DNA of 64,000 bases from Phytoactinopolyspora halotolerans. GTDB taxonomy: Bacteria; Actinomycetota; Actinomycetes; Jiangellales; Jiangellaceae. Positions 32,946-43,120 of this stretch are shown in pieces. The first letter of the stretch is position 1. Each line of letters opens with the position of its first letter. Made by a program: the position numbers and the translations under genes. The DNA lies in NCBI RefSeq assembly GCF_010550675.1, contig NZ_JAAGOA010000004.1, forward strand, positions 186,001 to 250,000. Reading direction: 5' to 3'. Below the pieces are notes generated by a model. It did not search any database and was not told the DNA's origin. It saw only the letters and a program-made list of their open reading frames with translations.

Positions 32946-33896
32946 TCACTGGTTGCCTCGCAGCCGCGGGTTGAGCACGACCTCCATCGCCCGCCCACAC
33001 AGGGTGAAGGCGAGCACCACCAACAGGATCGCGAGCCCGGGCGGGAGCATGTACCACCATGCGCCTGCCGAGATGGCCCCGGCGTCGAAGGCCCGTTCCA
33101 GGATGCCACCCCAGGAGAACGCGCTCGGATCCCCGAGGCCGAGGAAGGACAGCGACGCCTCGGCGAGGATCGCGCTGGAGACCTGCAGCGTGGCACTGGC
33201 CAGAACCAGCGGCATCAGATTCGGCAGCACGTGCCGGGTCATCTGGTGCCAGTTACCGGCGCCGAGCGCCCGCGCCCGCTCCAGGTACGGTCGTCCCTCG
33301 ATCGCCATCGTCTGGGCCCGGACCAGCCTGGCGGTACCGGCCCATGACGTGAGCGCGATCGCGATGATGATCGTCAGCTTGCTCGGGCCGAGCGCGATGA
33401 CCAGCGCGATCGCCAGCACCAGGCTGGGCAGCACGATGAACCAGTCCGTCAGCCGCATCAGCGCCCATGAGATCCAGCCGCCGAAGTGCGCGGCGGCCAT
33501 GCCGATCACGGTGCCGAGCGTCACGGCCAGCACCGCGGCGACGAGCCCGACCTGCAGCGAGACGCGCGCTCCCCAGATCACCATGGTCAGTATCGGACGC
33601 CCGATCTGATCGGTGCCGAACCAGAACTCGGTGCTCGGTGACTCCATCCGTCCGCCGGGCGCATTCGCCGCGTTGAGCTCGCTCTCGTCCGTGTACCACG
33701 GCGCCAGCACGGTCAGCAGCGTGATGACGACGAGGATCGCCAGCCCGACCATGCCGGCGCGTTGGCGCCGGTACAACCGCCAGAAGTCCGCCAGCGACGC
33801 GCGTCGCCGCGCCCACACGATCGACCGTGGCGACTTCAGCTCGGTCGTGACGTTGGTGCTACCGCTCATGCTGCCTGGTTGCGGTTCGGTCCTCAT
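32946..33896 (-). CDS. Peptide ABC transporter permease (OppC/DppC-like)
   Basis: A 316-aa membrane permease with six helices. The first helix (MVGLAILVVITLLTVLAPWY) is followed by the DppC-type HFGTDQIGRP-like segment (WFGTDQIGRPILTMVIWGAR) and the EAA loop RARALGAGNWHQMTRHVLPN, which docks on the ATPases. The ATG at 33896 overlaps the stop of the DppB-like gene (ATGA), showing translational coupling. With the B-type permease it forms the channel of the importer. Confidence 0.94.
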   Translation of the reverse strand: MRTEPQPGSMSGSTNVTTELKSPRSIVWARRRASLADFWRLYRRQRAGMVGLAILVVITLLTVLAPWYTDESELNAANAPGGRMESPSTEFWFGTDQIGRPILTMVIWGARVSLQVGLVAAVLAVTLGTVIGMAAAHFGGWISWALMRLTDWFIVLPSLVLAIALVIALGPSKLTIIIAIALTSWAGTARLVRAQTMAIEGRPYLERARALGAGNWHQMTRHVLPNLMPLVLASATLQVSSAILAEASLSFLGLGDPSAFSWGGILERAFDAGAISAGAWWYMLPPGLAILLVVLAFTLCGRAMEVVLNPRLRGNQ

Positions 33897-34993
33897 GCTG
33901 ACCTCCGCACTCGCGGGTCGAGGAAGCGGTAGATGATGTCCGCCAGCATGTTGGCGAGGATCGTCGTACCTGCGAAGAAGATGAACAACACCTGCAGCAG
34001 CGGGATGTCCGGGATCTTGATCGCCTGGTAGAACAGCAGACCGAGGCCGGGCCAGCTGAAGATCGTCTCGGTCAGCAGCGCACCGTTGAAGATCGCGCCG
34101 AACTGCAGCGCGATCAGCGTGACGGTCGGGAGCAACGCGTTCGGCACCGCGTGCCGCCGACGGACGACGTCGTCGCGGAGTCCCTTCGCCTTGGCGACGG
34201 TGAGGTAGTCGTTACCGCGCTCCTCCAGGATCGACGAGCGCATGATCAGCACATACTGCGCGTAGATCACCGCGGCCATGGTGCAGGCGGGGAGCACGAG
34301 GTGATGCGCCACGTCGAGCAGGTCCGGCAGGAAATCCTGGTCGCCGCCGCGTGCGGAACGCATGCCGTTGACCGGGAACAGGTCCAGCCGGACCGAGAAG
34401 ACGATGATCACGATCATGCCGAGCCAGAAGGTCGGCGCCGACCACAGCGTCAGCGAGATGCCGACCTGGGTCTTCTCAAAAGTGCTGCCCTGCCTCCAGC
34501 CGGCCCGGGCGCCGATCCAGACCCCCAGGCCCGCGGCCAGGATCAGGGCGGTTCCGGTGAGCAGCAGCGTGTTCGGCAGCCGGTCCCACATCAGGTCGGT
34601 CACCTGTGCGCTGGAGACGTACGACTGCCCCCAGTCCAGGGTGAAGACATCCTTGACGTACTCCCAGAACTGGACCCTGAGCGGTTCGTTGAGCCCGAGC
34701 CGCTCTTCGATCTCCGCGCGCTGCTCCGGGGTCATCGGCGAGTCCCCGCCCACCGCCCGGACCGGGTCGCCTCCGATGACGCGGAAGATGAAGAAGGCGC
34801 TGAGCAGCACCAGGAGCATCGAGACCACCGCGCCGGACACCCGCCCGGCGAGGAAGCGCCAGAGTTCTCGCCGGGCGGCGGAACGATGCACGCCGCCCGG
34901 CGGAGTCGTGCCGGCCGAATAGCCGGCGTCGTCGCCACCGCCGGCGCCGCCCGAAGGCGACACCGACGGCGGCGTGGTGGAGAGGTTGCCCAT
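33893..34993 (-). CDS. Peptide ABC transporter permease (OppB/DppB-like)
   Basis: A 366-aa membrane permease. After a 40-residue Gly/Ser/Pro-rich cytoplasmic leader comes helix 1 (VVSMLLVLLSAFFIFRVIGG), the DppB-type extracytoplasmic region starting PVRAVGGDSPMTPEQRAEIE, and five further helices. The EAA loop reads VAKAKGLRDDVVRRRHAVPN. The C-terminus IIYRFLDPRVR is the usual end of this family. It follows the binding-protein gene after 37 bp, so the five genes form one operon. Confidence 0.94.
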   Translation of the reverse strand: MGNLSTTPPSVSPSGGAGGGDDAGYSAGTTPPGGVHRSAARRELWRFLAGRVSGAVVSMLLVLLSAFFIFRVIGGDPVRAVGGDSPMTPEQRAEIEERLGLNEPLRVQFWEYVKDVFTLDWGQSYVSSAQVTDLMWDRLPNTLLLTGTALILAAGLGVWIGARAGWRQGSTFEKTQVGISLTLWSAPTFWLGMIVIIVFSVRLDLFPVNGMRSARGGDQDFLPDLLDVAHHLVLPACTMAAVIYAQYVLIMRSSILEERGNDYLTVAKAKGLRDDVVRRRHAVPNALLPTVTLIALQFGAIFNGALLTETIFSWPGLGLLFYQAIKIPDIPLLQVLFIFFAGTTILANMLADIIYRFLDPRVRRSA

Positions 34994-35030
34994 CGTGAAG
35001 GCCGTGTCCCTTGCGTGGTCGCGTTGCCGG

Positions 35031-36938
35031 CTACTCTCGCTCTTCCGCGGTAGACCTGCGGCGCATCAGGAAGACGACACCGCCGATGACGACCACAGCG
35101 GCGATGACGATCCCGACGATCAGGCCGGTGTTGGAACCGCCGTCATCGTCGGAGGAAGCCGCCGCGTCGTCGCCGTCGGCCCCCGCACCGCCGTCGTCGC
35201 CGGCGGCGTCACCCTCGTCGTCACCGCTCGACTCGTCCGCGGCGTCGGCCGGGACGGCCTGAGCGTATCCGTAGGCTGCCTGCTGCTTGGCAATCGCACC
35301 ACCGGAGGAGGGCAGCATGCCGAATCCGGTCCAGTCGTTGGAGTAGGCCTCGATCGCGTGGTCGTAGTACAGGATGATCTGCGGGCTGTCCTGGTAGACG
35401 ATCCGCTGGATCTCCTTGACGGCCTCGGCCCGCTCCGCCGGGTCGGTTGCCTGCAGCTGCTGCAGCCACAGCGCGTCGACCTCGTCGTTGCAGTAGAAGT
35501 CGAAGGTGAGGTCGGTCGGCTCGGGCTCGTCCGGCAGCCGGTCGCAGGTGAGGTAGGCGAGGTCCTGGCTCGGGTCCGGGCCGTAGTTCCAGCCGCCGAA
35601 CGCGATGTCGTAGTTGCCGGCGTCGGTCTCCTCGTTGAGCGGCGTCGTCTCCATCGGGATCGGCTCCAGCTCGATGTCCAGCTCAGCGACCCATTCGACG
35701 AGGAAGTCCTGGATGTCGGCGTAGGTGGGCCGGTCCGAGTGGTAGAAGAGCCGGAAGCTCAGCGGCTCGCCGCTCTCCGGGTCGATCCGGATCCCAGCGT
35801 CGGTCCGCTCGGTGTAGCCGGCGTCGTCCAGCAGCTGGTTGCCGGCATCGGCACTGACCTCGAAGGCGTCCTCGCCCGGGTCCCAGAAGTGCTCGGTGAA
35901 AATCGGCGCGACCCAGCTGACGCCGGGCGTCCCGTTGCCGTCCAGGATGACGTCGACGAGGCGCTGCTTGTCGACGACGTGGTGGATCGCCTGGCGCACG
36001 GCGGGGTCCTGGAGGGCCGGGTGGCCGTCGCCGAACTCCTGGCCGTCCTTGGTCCGGGCCCCCATGTTGAAGCTGATGTTCTCCAGGTGCCGGCTCGGTT
36101 GGACGCTGACGGTGATGTCCTCGTTCTGCTCCAGAGCACCGGCCTGTTCGGGGTTGAGGCCGTCCAGGAAGTCGATCTCGCCCTGCTGCAGAGCCTGGAC
36201 GGCGGCCTCGGTGGTCTCATAGCTCTGGAAGATGAGTTCGTCGTAGGCGACGGGGCCGTCCCAGTAGTCCGGGTTGGCGGTCAGCACCACGCGCTGGCCC
36301 GGGCTGTACTCGGCGAGCTCGAACGGGCCCGAGGTCGGCTGGCCCGGCTCCCCGGTGTACTCGTCCGGGTTTTCCATCTCGCCCCACACGTGCTCAGGCA
36401 TGATGGGGATGTTGTTCATGTGGTTCAGGATGGCGTTGGGCTCTTCGGTGGTGATCACCAGAGTCTGCTCGTCGGGCGCCTCGATGGAGGTCATCAGATC
36501 CACGAGGTCGCCGTGCCGGGAGTTGAAGAGCTCGTTGGTCTGCAGCAGCTCGAACGTGAACTTGGCGTCGTTCGCCGTGACCGGCTGCCCGTCGGACCAG
36601 GTGGCGTCCGGGTCGATGTGGTAGGTCCAGGTCAGCTCGTCGTCGGAGACCTCCCAGCTCTCGGCGAGGCCGGGCGCCGGGACATAGTCCTCCTGGCCCC
36701 AGCGGATCAGCGGGTCGTACATCAAGTTGTTGAACTCGCCCTGCACGACCCAACCCGAGTCCAGCGGGTTCATGTGCGGGATGTCGTTCAGACCCACCTT
36801 GCCTACGACGAGCGTGGTCGATCCGTCGTCGCTCGCGTGCGCGCCGGGCACCGAAATGGCGGCCGCGGGGAGCGCCAGGGCGACGGCGGCGGCCGCGAGT
36901 CGCCGATAGCGTCGCGGTGGTGGTGTAGTGGTGGTCAT
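35031..36938 (-). CDS. Peptide ABC transporter substrate-binding protein (family 5) with C-terminal membrane anchor
   Basis: A 635-aa extracytoplasmic solute-binding protein, first gene of the importer operon. Residues 1-35 are a signal peptide with AHAS cleavage context and no lipobox Cys. The SBP_bac_5 domain (about 40-560) shows PLIRWGQEDYVPAPGLAESW and WTYHIDPDATWSDGQPVTAN, the family signature. An acidic Gly/Asp/Ser linker follows, then a transmembrane helix (GLIVGIVIAAVVVIGGVVFL) and a basic stop-transfer MRRRSTAEERE. It is thus held to the membrane at its C-terminus rather than by lipid. GAGG precedes the ATG. Di- or oligopeptide ligands are inferred from family. Confidence 0.93.
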   Translation of the reverse strand: MTTTTPPPRRYRRLAAAAVALALPAAAISVPGAHASDDGSTTLVVGKVGLNDIPHMNPLDSGWVVQGEFNNLMYDPLIRWGQEDYVPAPGLAESWEVSDDELTWTYHIDPDATWSDGQPVTANDAKFTFELLQTNELFNSRHGDLVDLMTSIEAPDEQTLVITTEEPNAILNHMNNIPIMPEHVWGEMENPDEYTGEPGQPTSGPFELAEYSPGQRVVLTANPDYWDGPVAYDELIFQSYETTEAAVQALQQGEIDFLDGLNPEQAGALEQNEDITVSVQPSRHLENISFNMGARTKDGQEFGDGHPALQDPAVRQAIHHVVDKQRLVDVILDGNGTPGVSWVAPIFTEHFWDPGEDAFEVSADAGNQLLDDAGYTERTDAGIRIDPESGEPLSFRLFYHSDRPTYADIQDFLVEWVAELDIELEPIPMETTPLNEETDAGNYDIAFGGWNYGPDPSQDLAYLTCDRLPDEPEPTDLTFDFYCNDEVDALWLQQLQATDPAERAEAVKEIQRIVYQDSPQIILYYDHAIEAYSNDWTGFGMLPSSGGAIAKQQAAYGYAQAVPADAADESSGDDEGDAAGDDGGAGADGDDAAASSDDDGGSNTGLIVGIVIAAVVVIGGVVFLMRRRSTAEERE

Positions 36939-37521
36939 GGTGCCGTACCTCGCATTCGATCGAGGAGTGCCTGTCGTCGTGTGGTCTAGATGTCCTCTGT
37001 GCGGAGGGCGTAAGTCTGCCAGCCGGTCGTCTGTGGCCGGTCAACAGGCCTGGAGTGAACGTTTATGGACGGATGACTATCACTGCCGTATCGGCCCGTC
37101 AATGGTCTGGACCTCTCCGTCGGCGGAACGGCCAGCGCTCTATATCGAATCGAGATCTGGCCGCAAATCATTCGGCATTGCGTCTCAATTGGCGGATAAT
37201 CTGCAAAACATGGCCACAATGTCCGTGGGATGTTGGCGACATGTCACGTGAGTGCGCAAAGTGCAAGCGTCCATCGGCGGCGATACGGGAACGCTCGCTG
37301 GGCCCCCGGGATCACGGCGGTGCTACGACCTGTGTGCCGTCGGTCAAGGGCCGCTCGACGGGTGTGCGGCAGGCGCGTAGGTGACCAGGCTACCCGGTAG
37401 CGTCGCGGGCGAATGGCCTTTGTCAGGTCCGTCTGAGAGGATTGTTCCTGGCAGGTTCATGCCGGCGTTGCCGTGACCCGCGCCCCCGCGTCGTCGTCAT
37501 CGCAGAGAGGGCTGTGCGTCC
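36939..37521. other. Intergenic region between the peptide importer and an MFS gene
   Basis: 583 bp, divergent promoters expected. The middle (about 37040-37240) is less GC-rich than the surroundings. Short open frames are present on both strands but none has a ribosome site plus coding bias. I see no clear hairpin, repeat or RNA gene. Confidence 0.5.
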
Positions 37522-38892
37522 ATGCCGGCACACGTCCGTCAGTCGGAAGAGACCAACCGTTCGCTGAACCCACCCCCGCCGCAGTCGCCCGGCCGTGGTG
37601 CGATGCTCCGCACGGTACTGGTTCTGGGTGCGCTGACCGCGCTTCCTCCGCTGACCATCGACATGTACCTGCCGGCCTTCCCGTCCATCTCTTCCGACCT
37701 CGCAGCCTCCGAATCGTTCGTCCAGCTGACCCTCACCGGCACGCTCATCGGCGTAGCGCTCGGCCAGCTCATCATCGGGCCGACGTCGGACCGCCTCGGC
37801 CGCCGGCGGCCGCTCATCGCGGCCGTCGTCCTGCACGTCGTCGCCTCGGTCCTGTGCGCCGTCGCCCCGAACGTGGCCGCACTCGGCGCGCTGCGCGTGC
37901 TCCAGGGGATGGCGGCGGCAGCCGGAGCCGTCGTCTCCATGGCGGTGGTGCGGGATATGTACACAGGCCTGCCCGCCGTCCGCATGCTGTCGCGGCTCAT
38001 GCTGGTCATGGGCGTCGCGCCGGTTCTCGCGCCGACGCTCGGCGGCCAGGTTCTGCGGTTCACCACGTGGCGCGGGGTCTTCTGGACGCTGGCGCTCGTC
38101 GGTGCTGCGCTCATCGCCGTCGTCGTGATCGGTCTGCGCGAGACGCTCCCGCCGGAGAACCGCCATGGCGGGATGCGGGAGAGCGTCCGGGCGTACGGGC
38201 CGATCCTGCGGGACCGCACGTTCGTCGGGCTCATGCTCACCGGCGGGCTGATGATGGCGGCGTTGTTCGCCTACGTGTCGGGCTCCTCGTTCGTGTTTCA
38301 GGACGTCTATGGCCTCTCCGAGCAACAGTTCGCGGTGATGTTCGGCGTCAACTCGGTCGGGCTGATCACCGCGACACAGATCAACCCGAGAGCGGTGCGC
38401 CGGTTCGGACCGCAACGGGTGCTCGCCGTCGCTGTGCCGGCGGCCGCGGCCATCTGCCTGGTGATGTTCGCGATGGCCGCCACCGGGACGTTCGGGCTGC
38501 CCGGCGTGGCGGTGCCACTCGTCTTCATGCTGGCCACCATCGGGTTCACGTTGCCGAACATCCCTGCGCTCGCGCTGGCCGAGCACGGCCGGTCGGCGGG
38601 GACGGCCGCGTCGCTCCTCGGCTCGATGAATTTCGGCCTGGGCGCGGTGATCGCACCCGTGGTCGGTGCTTTCGACGCCGGCTCGGCCGCCCCGATGGCG
38701 GGCGTGATGGCGGCCATGGCCATGCTGGCGGTCCTGGTCGTCTTCGTCGTCGTGCGGCCAGGTCGGCTGGTGAACCCGTACCAGACGTCGGCGGGAGAGC
38801 AGCCGGCGGCGACGATGGAGCTGGAGCCGTCTCCGGCCGGAACGGATCCGTCGGATGGTAGGACGGGCCAGGCGGCGCGCGGCCGGCGGTAG
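37522..38892 (+). CDS. Bcr/CflA-family multidrug efflux MFS transporter
   Basis: A 456-aa 12-helix transporter. The Bcr/CflA signature is clear: [20 protein letters not shown] at helix 1, [20 protein letters not shown], motif [15 protein letters not shown], and [15 protein letters not shown] in helix 4 (motif C region). Members pump out bicyclomycin, chloramphenicol or similar drugs by proton antiport. The C-terminal tail is hydrophilic. It runs in the same direction as dxr, 110 bp further on, but is unlikely to share its function. Confidence 0.92.
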   Translation: MPAHVRQSEETNRSLNPPPPQSPGRGAMLRTVLVLGALTALPPLTIDMYLPAFPSISSDLAASESFVQLTLTGTLIGVALGQLIIGPTSDRLGRRRPLIAAVVLHVVASVLCAVAPNVAALGALRVLQGMAAAAGAVVSMAVVRDMYTGLPAVRMLSRLMLVMGVAPVLAPTLGGQVLRFTTWRGVFWTLALVGAALIAVVVIGLRETLPPENRHGGMRESVRAYGPILRDRTFVGLMLTGGLMMAALFAYVSGSSFVFQDVYGLSEQQFAVMFGVNSVGLITATQINPRAVRRFGPQRVLAVAVPAAAAICLVMFAMAATGTFGLPGVAVPLVFMLATIGFTLPNIPALALAEHGRSAGTAASLLGSMNFGLGAVIAPVVGAFDAGSAAPMAGVMAAMAMLAVLVVFVVVRPGRLVNPYQTSAGEQPAATMELEPSPAGTDPSDGRTGQAARGRR

Positions 38893-39002
38893 CGGCCGTT
38901 TCGCCGGGGATCGCTGTGGTGATCACCCCACTGATCCTCGGCAATCATCGACGGAGCTGGGAGGGGCCGGGGTGGAAACGGCTGGGTGGGCCGGAGTGGA
39001 GA

Positions 39003-40232
39003 ATGGATGGCGTGAGCGCAGACGCCGCCGGGCATAGCCGTGACGTGATCATCCTCGGTTCCACCGGCTCCATCGGGACGCAGGCGATCGACGTGGTGCG
39101 GCGCAACCCGGACCGGTTCCGGGTCACCGGGCTGTCCGCGGGCGGTTCGGATCCGGCGGCGCTGGCCGCGCAGGCACTGGAGCTGGGCGTCGAGGTCGTG
39201 GCGGTCGCGCGCGCCGGTGTCACGGAGGATCTGCTGCTCGCCTTCTACGCCGAGGCGCAGCAGCGCGGCTACAGCTCCGGCGACTACGCGCTGCCGAAGA
39301 TTCTCACCGGGCCGGACGCGGCGACGCAGCTGGCGGCGATGCCATGCGACGTGGTCCTCAACGGCATCACCGGGTCGATCGGGCTGGCGCCGACGCTGGC
39401 CGCGCTGGAGGCGGGCCGGACGCTGGCGTTGGCGAACAAGGAGTCGCTGATCGCCGGAGGTCCGCTGGTCAAGGCGGCGGCAGCGCCCGGCCAGATCGTC
39501 CCGGTGGACAGCGAACACAGCGCGCTCGCGCAGAGCCTGCGCGGTGGCCGCCGGGACGAGGTCCGGCGCCTCATCGTCACCGCCAGCGGCGGACCGTTCC
39601 GCGGCCGCAGCCGGGAGGAGCTGGCGAAGGTCACCCCGGAGCAGGCGCTGGCCCACCCGACGTGGAACATGGGTCGCGTGATCACCACCAACTCCGCCAC
39701 CCTGGTCAACAAGGGCCTGGAGGTGATCGAGGCACATCTGCTGTTCGACGTGCCGATCGATGCGATCGAGGTGGTGGTGCATCCGCAGTCGATCGTCCAC
39801 TCCATGGTGGAGTTCGTCGACGGATCCACCCTGGCGCAGGCCAGCCCGCCGGACATGCGCCTGGCCATTGGGCTGGGGCTGTCCTGGCCGGATCGGCTGC
39901 CCGACGTCGCACCCGCCTGCGACTGGAGCACCGCCTCCAGCTGGGAGTTCTACCCGCTCGACGACGAGGCGTTCCCGGCCGTCGCGCTGGCGCGGGATGC
40001 GGCCGATCGAGGCGGCACCGCACCTGCGGTCTACAACGCCGCGAACGAGGAATGCGTCGACGCCTTTCATGATCATCGGTTGGCGTTCACCGGCATCGTC
40101 GATACCGTTGCGGCCGTGCTCAGCGAGTATTCTGGAGGGAACGTCACAAGCGTCGAAGACGTTCTCGACGCGGAGCGGTGGGCGCGCGCCCGTGCCCAGG
40201 AGATCATCAGCGCATCGGAAGGACATCAGTGA
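39003..40232 (+). CDS. dxr: 1-deoxy-D-xylulose 5-phosphate reductoisomerase
   Basis: A 409-aa enzyme converting DXP to 2-C-methyl-D-erythritol 4-phosphate with NADPH, the committed step of the non-mevalonate isoprenoid pathway. The nucleotide-binding N-terminus reads [15 protein letters not shown]. Metal and substrate residues lie in [19 protein letters not shown] and [10 protein letters not shown]. The C-terminal part has [14 protein letters not shown]. Start ATG 39003 has GGAG upstream; the frame is open further to 38916 but that segment lacks family similarity. It leads the dxr-rseP-ispG cluster conserved in actinobacteria. Confidence 0.97.
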   Translation: MDGVSADAAGHSRDVIILGSTGSIGTQAIDVVRRNPDRFRVTGLSAGGSDPAALAAQALELGVEVVAVARAGVTEDLLLAFYAEAQQRGYSSGDYALPKILTGPDAATQLAAMPCDVVLNGITGSIGLAPTLAALEAGRTLALANKESLIAGGPLVKAAAAPGQIVPVDSEHSALAQSLRGGRRDEVRRLIVTASGGPFRGRSREELAKVTPEQALAHPTWNMGRVITTNSATLVNKGLEVIEAHLLFDVPIDAIEVVVHPQSIVHSMVEFVDGSTLAQASPPDMRLAIGLGLSWPDRLPDVAPACDWSTASSWEFYPLDDEAFPAVALARDAADRGGTAPAVYNAANEECVDAFHDHRLAFTGIVDTVAAVLSEYSGGNVTSVEDVLDAERWARARAQEIISASEGHQ

Positions 40233-40318
40233 GCCTAGGCCAGATCGCGTCGGTCCCGGCCGGCGTCCACGCGGCGACTCCGGGGCGCGGCACGGGGCGA
40301 GCGAAGGTGAGGCGGTAG

Positions 40319-41635
40319 GTGGACCTGCTCGTCATCGCCGGGATCCTGCTGTTCTTCGTGGGGCTGATGGTCTCCATCGCGCTGCACGAGATCGGGCACC
40401 TCGTCCCGGCCAAGCTGTTCGGCATCAAGGTCACCCAGTACATGGTGGGCTTCGGCCGGACCGTGTGGTCACGGAAACGGGGCGAGACCGAGTACGGCTT
40501 CAAGGCCGTGCCGCTCGGTGGGTTCATCCGGATGATCGGGATGTTTCCACCGGAGCCGGGCGGCGACCCGTCGCGGCTGCGCAAAGCCAGCACCGGCCCG
40601 TTCCAGGCGCTGGTCGAGGACGCGCGGCGCGGCGTGAAGGAGGAGATCCAGCCGGGTGACGAGGATCGTGTCTTCTACCGCAAGGCCTGGTGGAAGAAGC
40701 TGATCGTCATGCTCGGCGGTCCGGCCATGAATGTGGTGCTGGCGTTGCTGCTGGCCGGCGGCGTGCTGATGACGTTCGGCAACCCGGAGAAGCCGGTGCT
40801 GGCGCCAACCGTCAGCCAGGTCAGCGAGTGTGTCATCCCGGCCTCCGAGGAGCGCCTGGAGTGTCAGCCGGACGATCAGCCGGCGCCGGCGGCGGCCGCC
40901 GGTGTCCAGCCCGGCGACGAGATCGTGTCGTTCAACGGCACGCCGGTGGAGTCCTGGGAGCAGGTGTCCGCCGAGATCCGCGCCGCCGGAGCCGGTCAGG
41001 TGCAGCTCGGCGTCGTCCGGGACGGCGAGCAGGTCACGCTGACGCCGGACCTCATCATGGCGGAGCGGCACACCGAGGACAGCACCGTCGACGATCCGCA
41101 GTACTCGGAGGTGGGTTTCCTCGGCGTCAGCCCGATCATCGACGGGTATGAGAAGGAAGACGTCGTCGGCGTCGTCGGGTGGAGCGGCGAGTTCATCACT
41201 CGCATGCTGGACGCGATGGCGAACATCCCGGAGCGGATGGTCAACGTCTGGGACGCGGCGTTCGGCGGCGGGGAGCGCGAGGCGGACACCCCGGTGAGCA
41301 TCGTCGGGGCGGGTCGCATCGGGGGTGAGATCGTCTCCGAGCTTGCGGGCGCCGAGCGGATCATGACATTCGTGATGCTGCTGGCCACCTTCAACATGGC
41401 GATCGCCATCTTCAACCTGGTGCCGCTGTTGCCGCTGGACGGCGGGCACGCGGCGGGTGCGATCTGGGAGGGCATCAAACGTGCGTTCGCCAAGGTGACC
41501 CGGCGGCCGGCGCCTCGGCCGGTGGATGTCGCGAAGGCGCTGCCGGTCGCGTATGGCGTGGCGTTTGTGCTGATCGGCATGGCGGTCTTGCTGATCTACG
41601 CGGATATCGTGAATCCGATACGTCTGTTCGGCTGA
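40319..41635 (+). CDS. rseP: Site-2 intramembrane metalloprotease (RseP/Rip1-like, M50)
   Basis: A 438-aa membrane zinc protease. HEIGH in the first helix (residues 22-26) and the LDGGH motif near residue 373 form the active site. A PDZ domain lies between (about 190-260, with PGDEIVSFNGTPVESWEQV). In actinobacteria the ortholog (Rip1) cleaves anti-sigma factors and other membrane proteins to relay envelope stress. The GTG start follows dxr by 86 bp and ispG follows by 23 bp, so the cluster is probably one transcript. The PDZ region is a single copy, as in Rip1, not two as in E. coli RseP. Confidence 0.96.
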   Translation: MDLLVIAGILLFFVGLMVSIALHEIGHLVPAKLFGIKVTQYMVGFGRTVWSRKRGETEYGFKAVPLGGFIRMIGMFPPEPGGDPSRLRKASTGPFQALVEDARRGVKEEIQPGDEDRVFYRKAWWKKLIVMLGGPAMNVVLALLLAGGVLMTFGNPEKPVLAPTVSQVSECVIPASEERLECQPDDQPAPAAAAGVQPGDEIVSFNGTPVESWEQVSAEIRAAGAGQVQLGVVRDGEQVTLTPDLIMAERHTEDSTVDDPQYSEVGFLGVSPIIDGYEKEDVVGVVGWSGEFITRMLDAMANIPERMVNVWDAAFGGGEREADTPVSIVGAGRIGGEIVSELAGAERIMTFVMLLATFNMAIAIFNLVPLLPLDGGHAAGAIWEGIKRAFAKVTRRPAPRPVDVAKALPVAYGVAFVLIGMAVLLIYADIVNPIRLFG

Positions 41636-41658
41636 GCTGAAGTGGGACAATCGAGACG

Positions 41659-42807
41659 ATGAGCATTTCGTTGGGTATGCCTGGTATGCCGCCGCCCGTG
41701 CTGGCGGAGCGGCGCAAGTCGCGCAAGATCAAGGTCGGCAAGGTCGACGTCGGCGGCGACGCTCCGGTCAGCGTGCAATCGATGACGACGACGCCGACGA
41801 CGGACATCAACGCCACGCTGCAGCAGATCGCGGAGCTGACCGCGTCCGGCTGCGACATCGTGCGGGTGGCCGTTCCGAGCGCGGACGACGCCGAGGCGTT
41901 GCCGGCCATCGCGCAGAAGTCGCAGATCCCGGTGATCGCCGACATCCACTTCCAGCCGAAGTACGTCTTCGCTGCGATCGACGCCGGATGTGCGGGCGTG
42001 CGGGTCAATCCCGGGAACATCAAGAAGTTCGACGACAAGGTCGGCGAGATCGCCAAGGCCGCCAAGGACGCCGGGGTCTCGCTGCGGATCGGGGTGAACG
42101 CCGGCTCGCTGGACCCCCGGCTGCTGGAGAAGTACGGCAAACCCACGGCGGAGGCGCTGGTCGAGTCCGCGGTGTGGGAGGCGTCGCTGTTCGAGGAGCA
42201 CGACTTCCACGACTTCAAGATCTCGGTCAAGCATCACGACCCGGTGGTGATGGTGCAGGCGTACGAGCTGCTGGCCGAGCGTGGCGACTGGCCGCTGCAT
42301 CTGGGCGTGACTGAGGCGGGGCCGGCCTTTCAGGGCACGATCAAGTCGGCGGTGGCGTTCGGGACGCTGCTGTCCAGAGGGATCGGCGACACCATTCGGG
42401 TTTCGCTGTCGGCGCCGCCGGTCGAAGAGGTCAAGGTCGGCATCCAGATTCTGCAGTCGCTCAACCTCCGTGAACGCAAGCTGGAGATCGTCTCCTGCCC
42501 GTCCTGCGGTCGCGCGCAGGTGGACGTCTACTCGCTGGCGGACCGGGTGACCGCTGGGCTGGAAGGCATGGAGGTGCCGCTGCGCGTCGCCGTCATGGGT
42601 TGCGTGGTGAACGGCCCGGGCGAGGCGCGGGAGGCGGACCTCGGCGTGGCCTCGGGCAACGGCAAGGGACAGATCTTCGTCAAGGGCGAGGTCATCAAGA
42701 CCGTCCCGGAGTCCGAGATCGTGGAGACGCTGATCGAGGAGGCCATGCGGATCGCGGAGAGCATGGAGGGCGACGCGGAGGGCGAGCCCACCGTTACGGT
42801 CGGCTGA
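41659..42807 (+). CDS. ispG: 4-hydroxy-3-methylbut-2-en-1-yl diphosphate synthase
   Basis: A 382-aa iron-sulfur enzyme (GcpE) converting MEcPP to HMBPP in the non-mevalonate pathway. The TIM-barrel part begins [20 protein letters not shown], which is a family signature. The 4Fe-4S ligands are Cys280 and Cys283 (SCPSCGRAQ) and Cys315 ([10 protein letters not shown]), with the following Glu completing the site. It is the third gene of the dxr-rseP-ispG cluster. A long AT-rich palindrome lies 53 bp after its stop. Confidence 0.97.
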   Translation: MSISLGMPGMPPPVLAERRKSRKIKVGKVDVGGDAPVSVQSMTTTPTTDINATLQQIAELTASGCDIVRVAVPSADDAEALPAIAQKSQIPVIADIHFQPKYVFAAIDAGCAGVRVNPGNIKKFDDKVGEIAKAAKDAGVSLRIGVNAGSLDPRLLEKYGKPTAEALVESAVWEASLFEEHDFHDFKISVKHHDPVVMVQAYELLAERGDWPLHLGVTEAGPAFQGTIKSAVAFGTLLSRGIGDTIRVSLSAPPVEEVKVGIQILQSLNLRERKLEIVSCPSCGRAQVDVYSLADRVTAGLEGMEVPLRVAVMGCVVNGPGEAREADLGVASGNGKGQIFVKGEVIKTVPESEIVETLIEEAMRIAESMEGDAEGEPTVTVG

Positions 42808-43120
42808 TCTGACGGCCCTGGTCGGCGCGCGCATCCGGCGAAGGACAACGCCCGGAGTGCCTTTGCAATGCACACATATACGCAACACCTCACCCGGTGC
42901 GTATATGTGTGCATTGCAAAGCCTCGGTGGAAGGAGATGGCGGGGGCGCGCAGGACCGCGTTCTTGCGCGGAATGTGTGCAAGTACGCGGTAGAGCTGCT
43001 TCACTTGTTCGCAGAAACGTACGCGCGTCGCCCGGCACGGCCCGGATAACCGGCTGCCGGATCGTGACGCGGTGAGGCGCGGCCAGGCCAAGGGGACGGC
43101 CGGAAAGGGGGTCGATCTCG
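42808..43120. other. Intergenic region after ispG
   Basis: 313 bp. Apart from the palindrome at 42861-42921 I see no gene or other structure. Confidence 0.5.
42861..42921. repeat. AT-rich palindrome with 24-bp perfect arms
   Basis: Arms 42861-42884 and 42898-42921 match perfectly around a 13-nt loop. The arm reads CTTTGCAATGCACACATATA and continues CGCA. It is much more AT-rich than surrounding DNA and unlike the GC-rich terminators elsewhere here. It may end the ispG transcript, bind a protein, or be a dispersed palindromic element. Confidence 0.85.

Noticed and set aside
36928-37384. Small open frames in the 36.9-37.5 kb spacer
   Set aside because: Short, overlapping on both strands, no ribosome site; codon use differs from real genes here.
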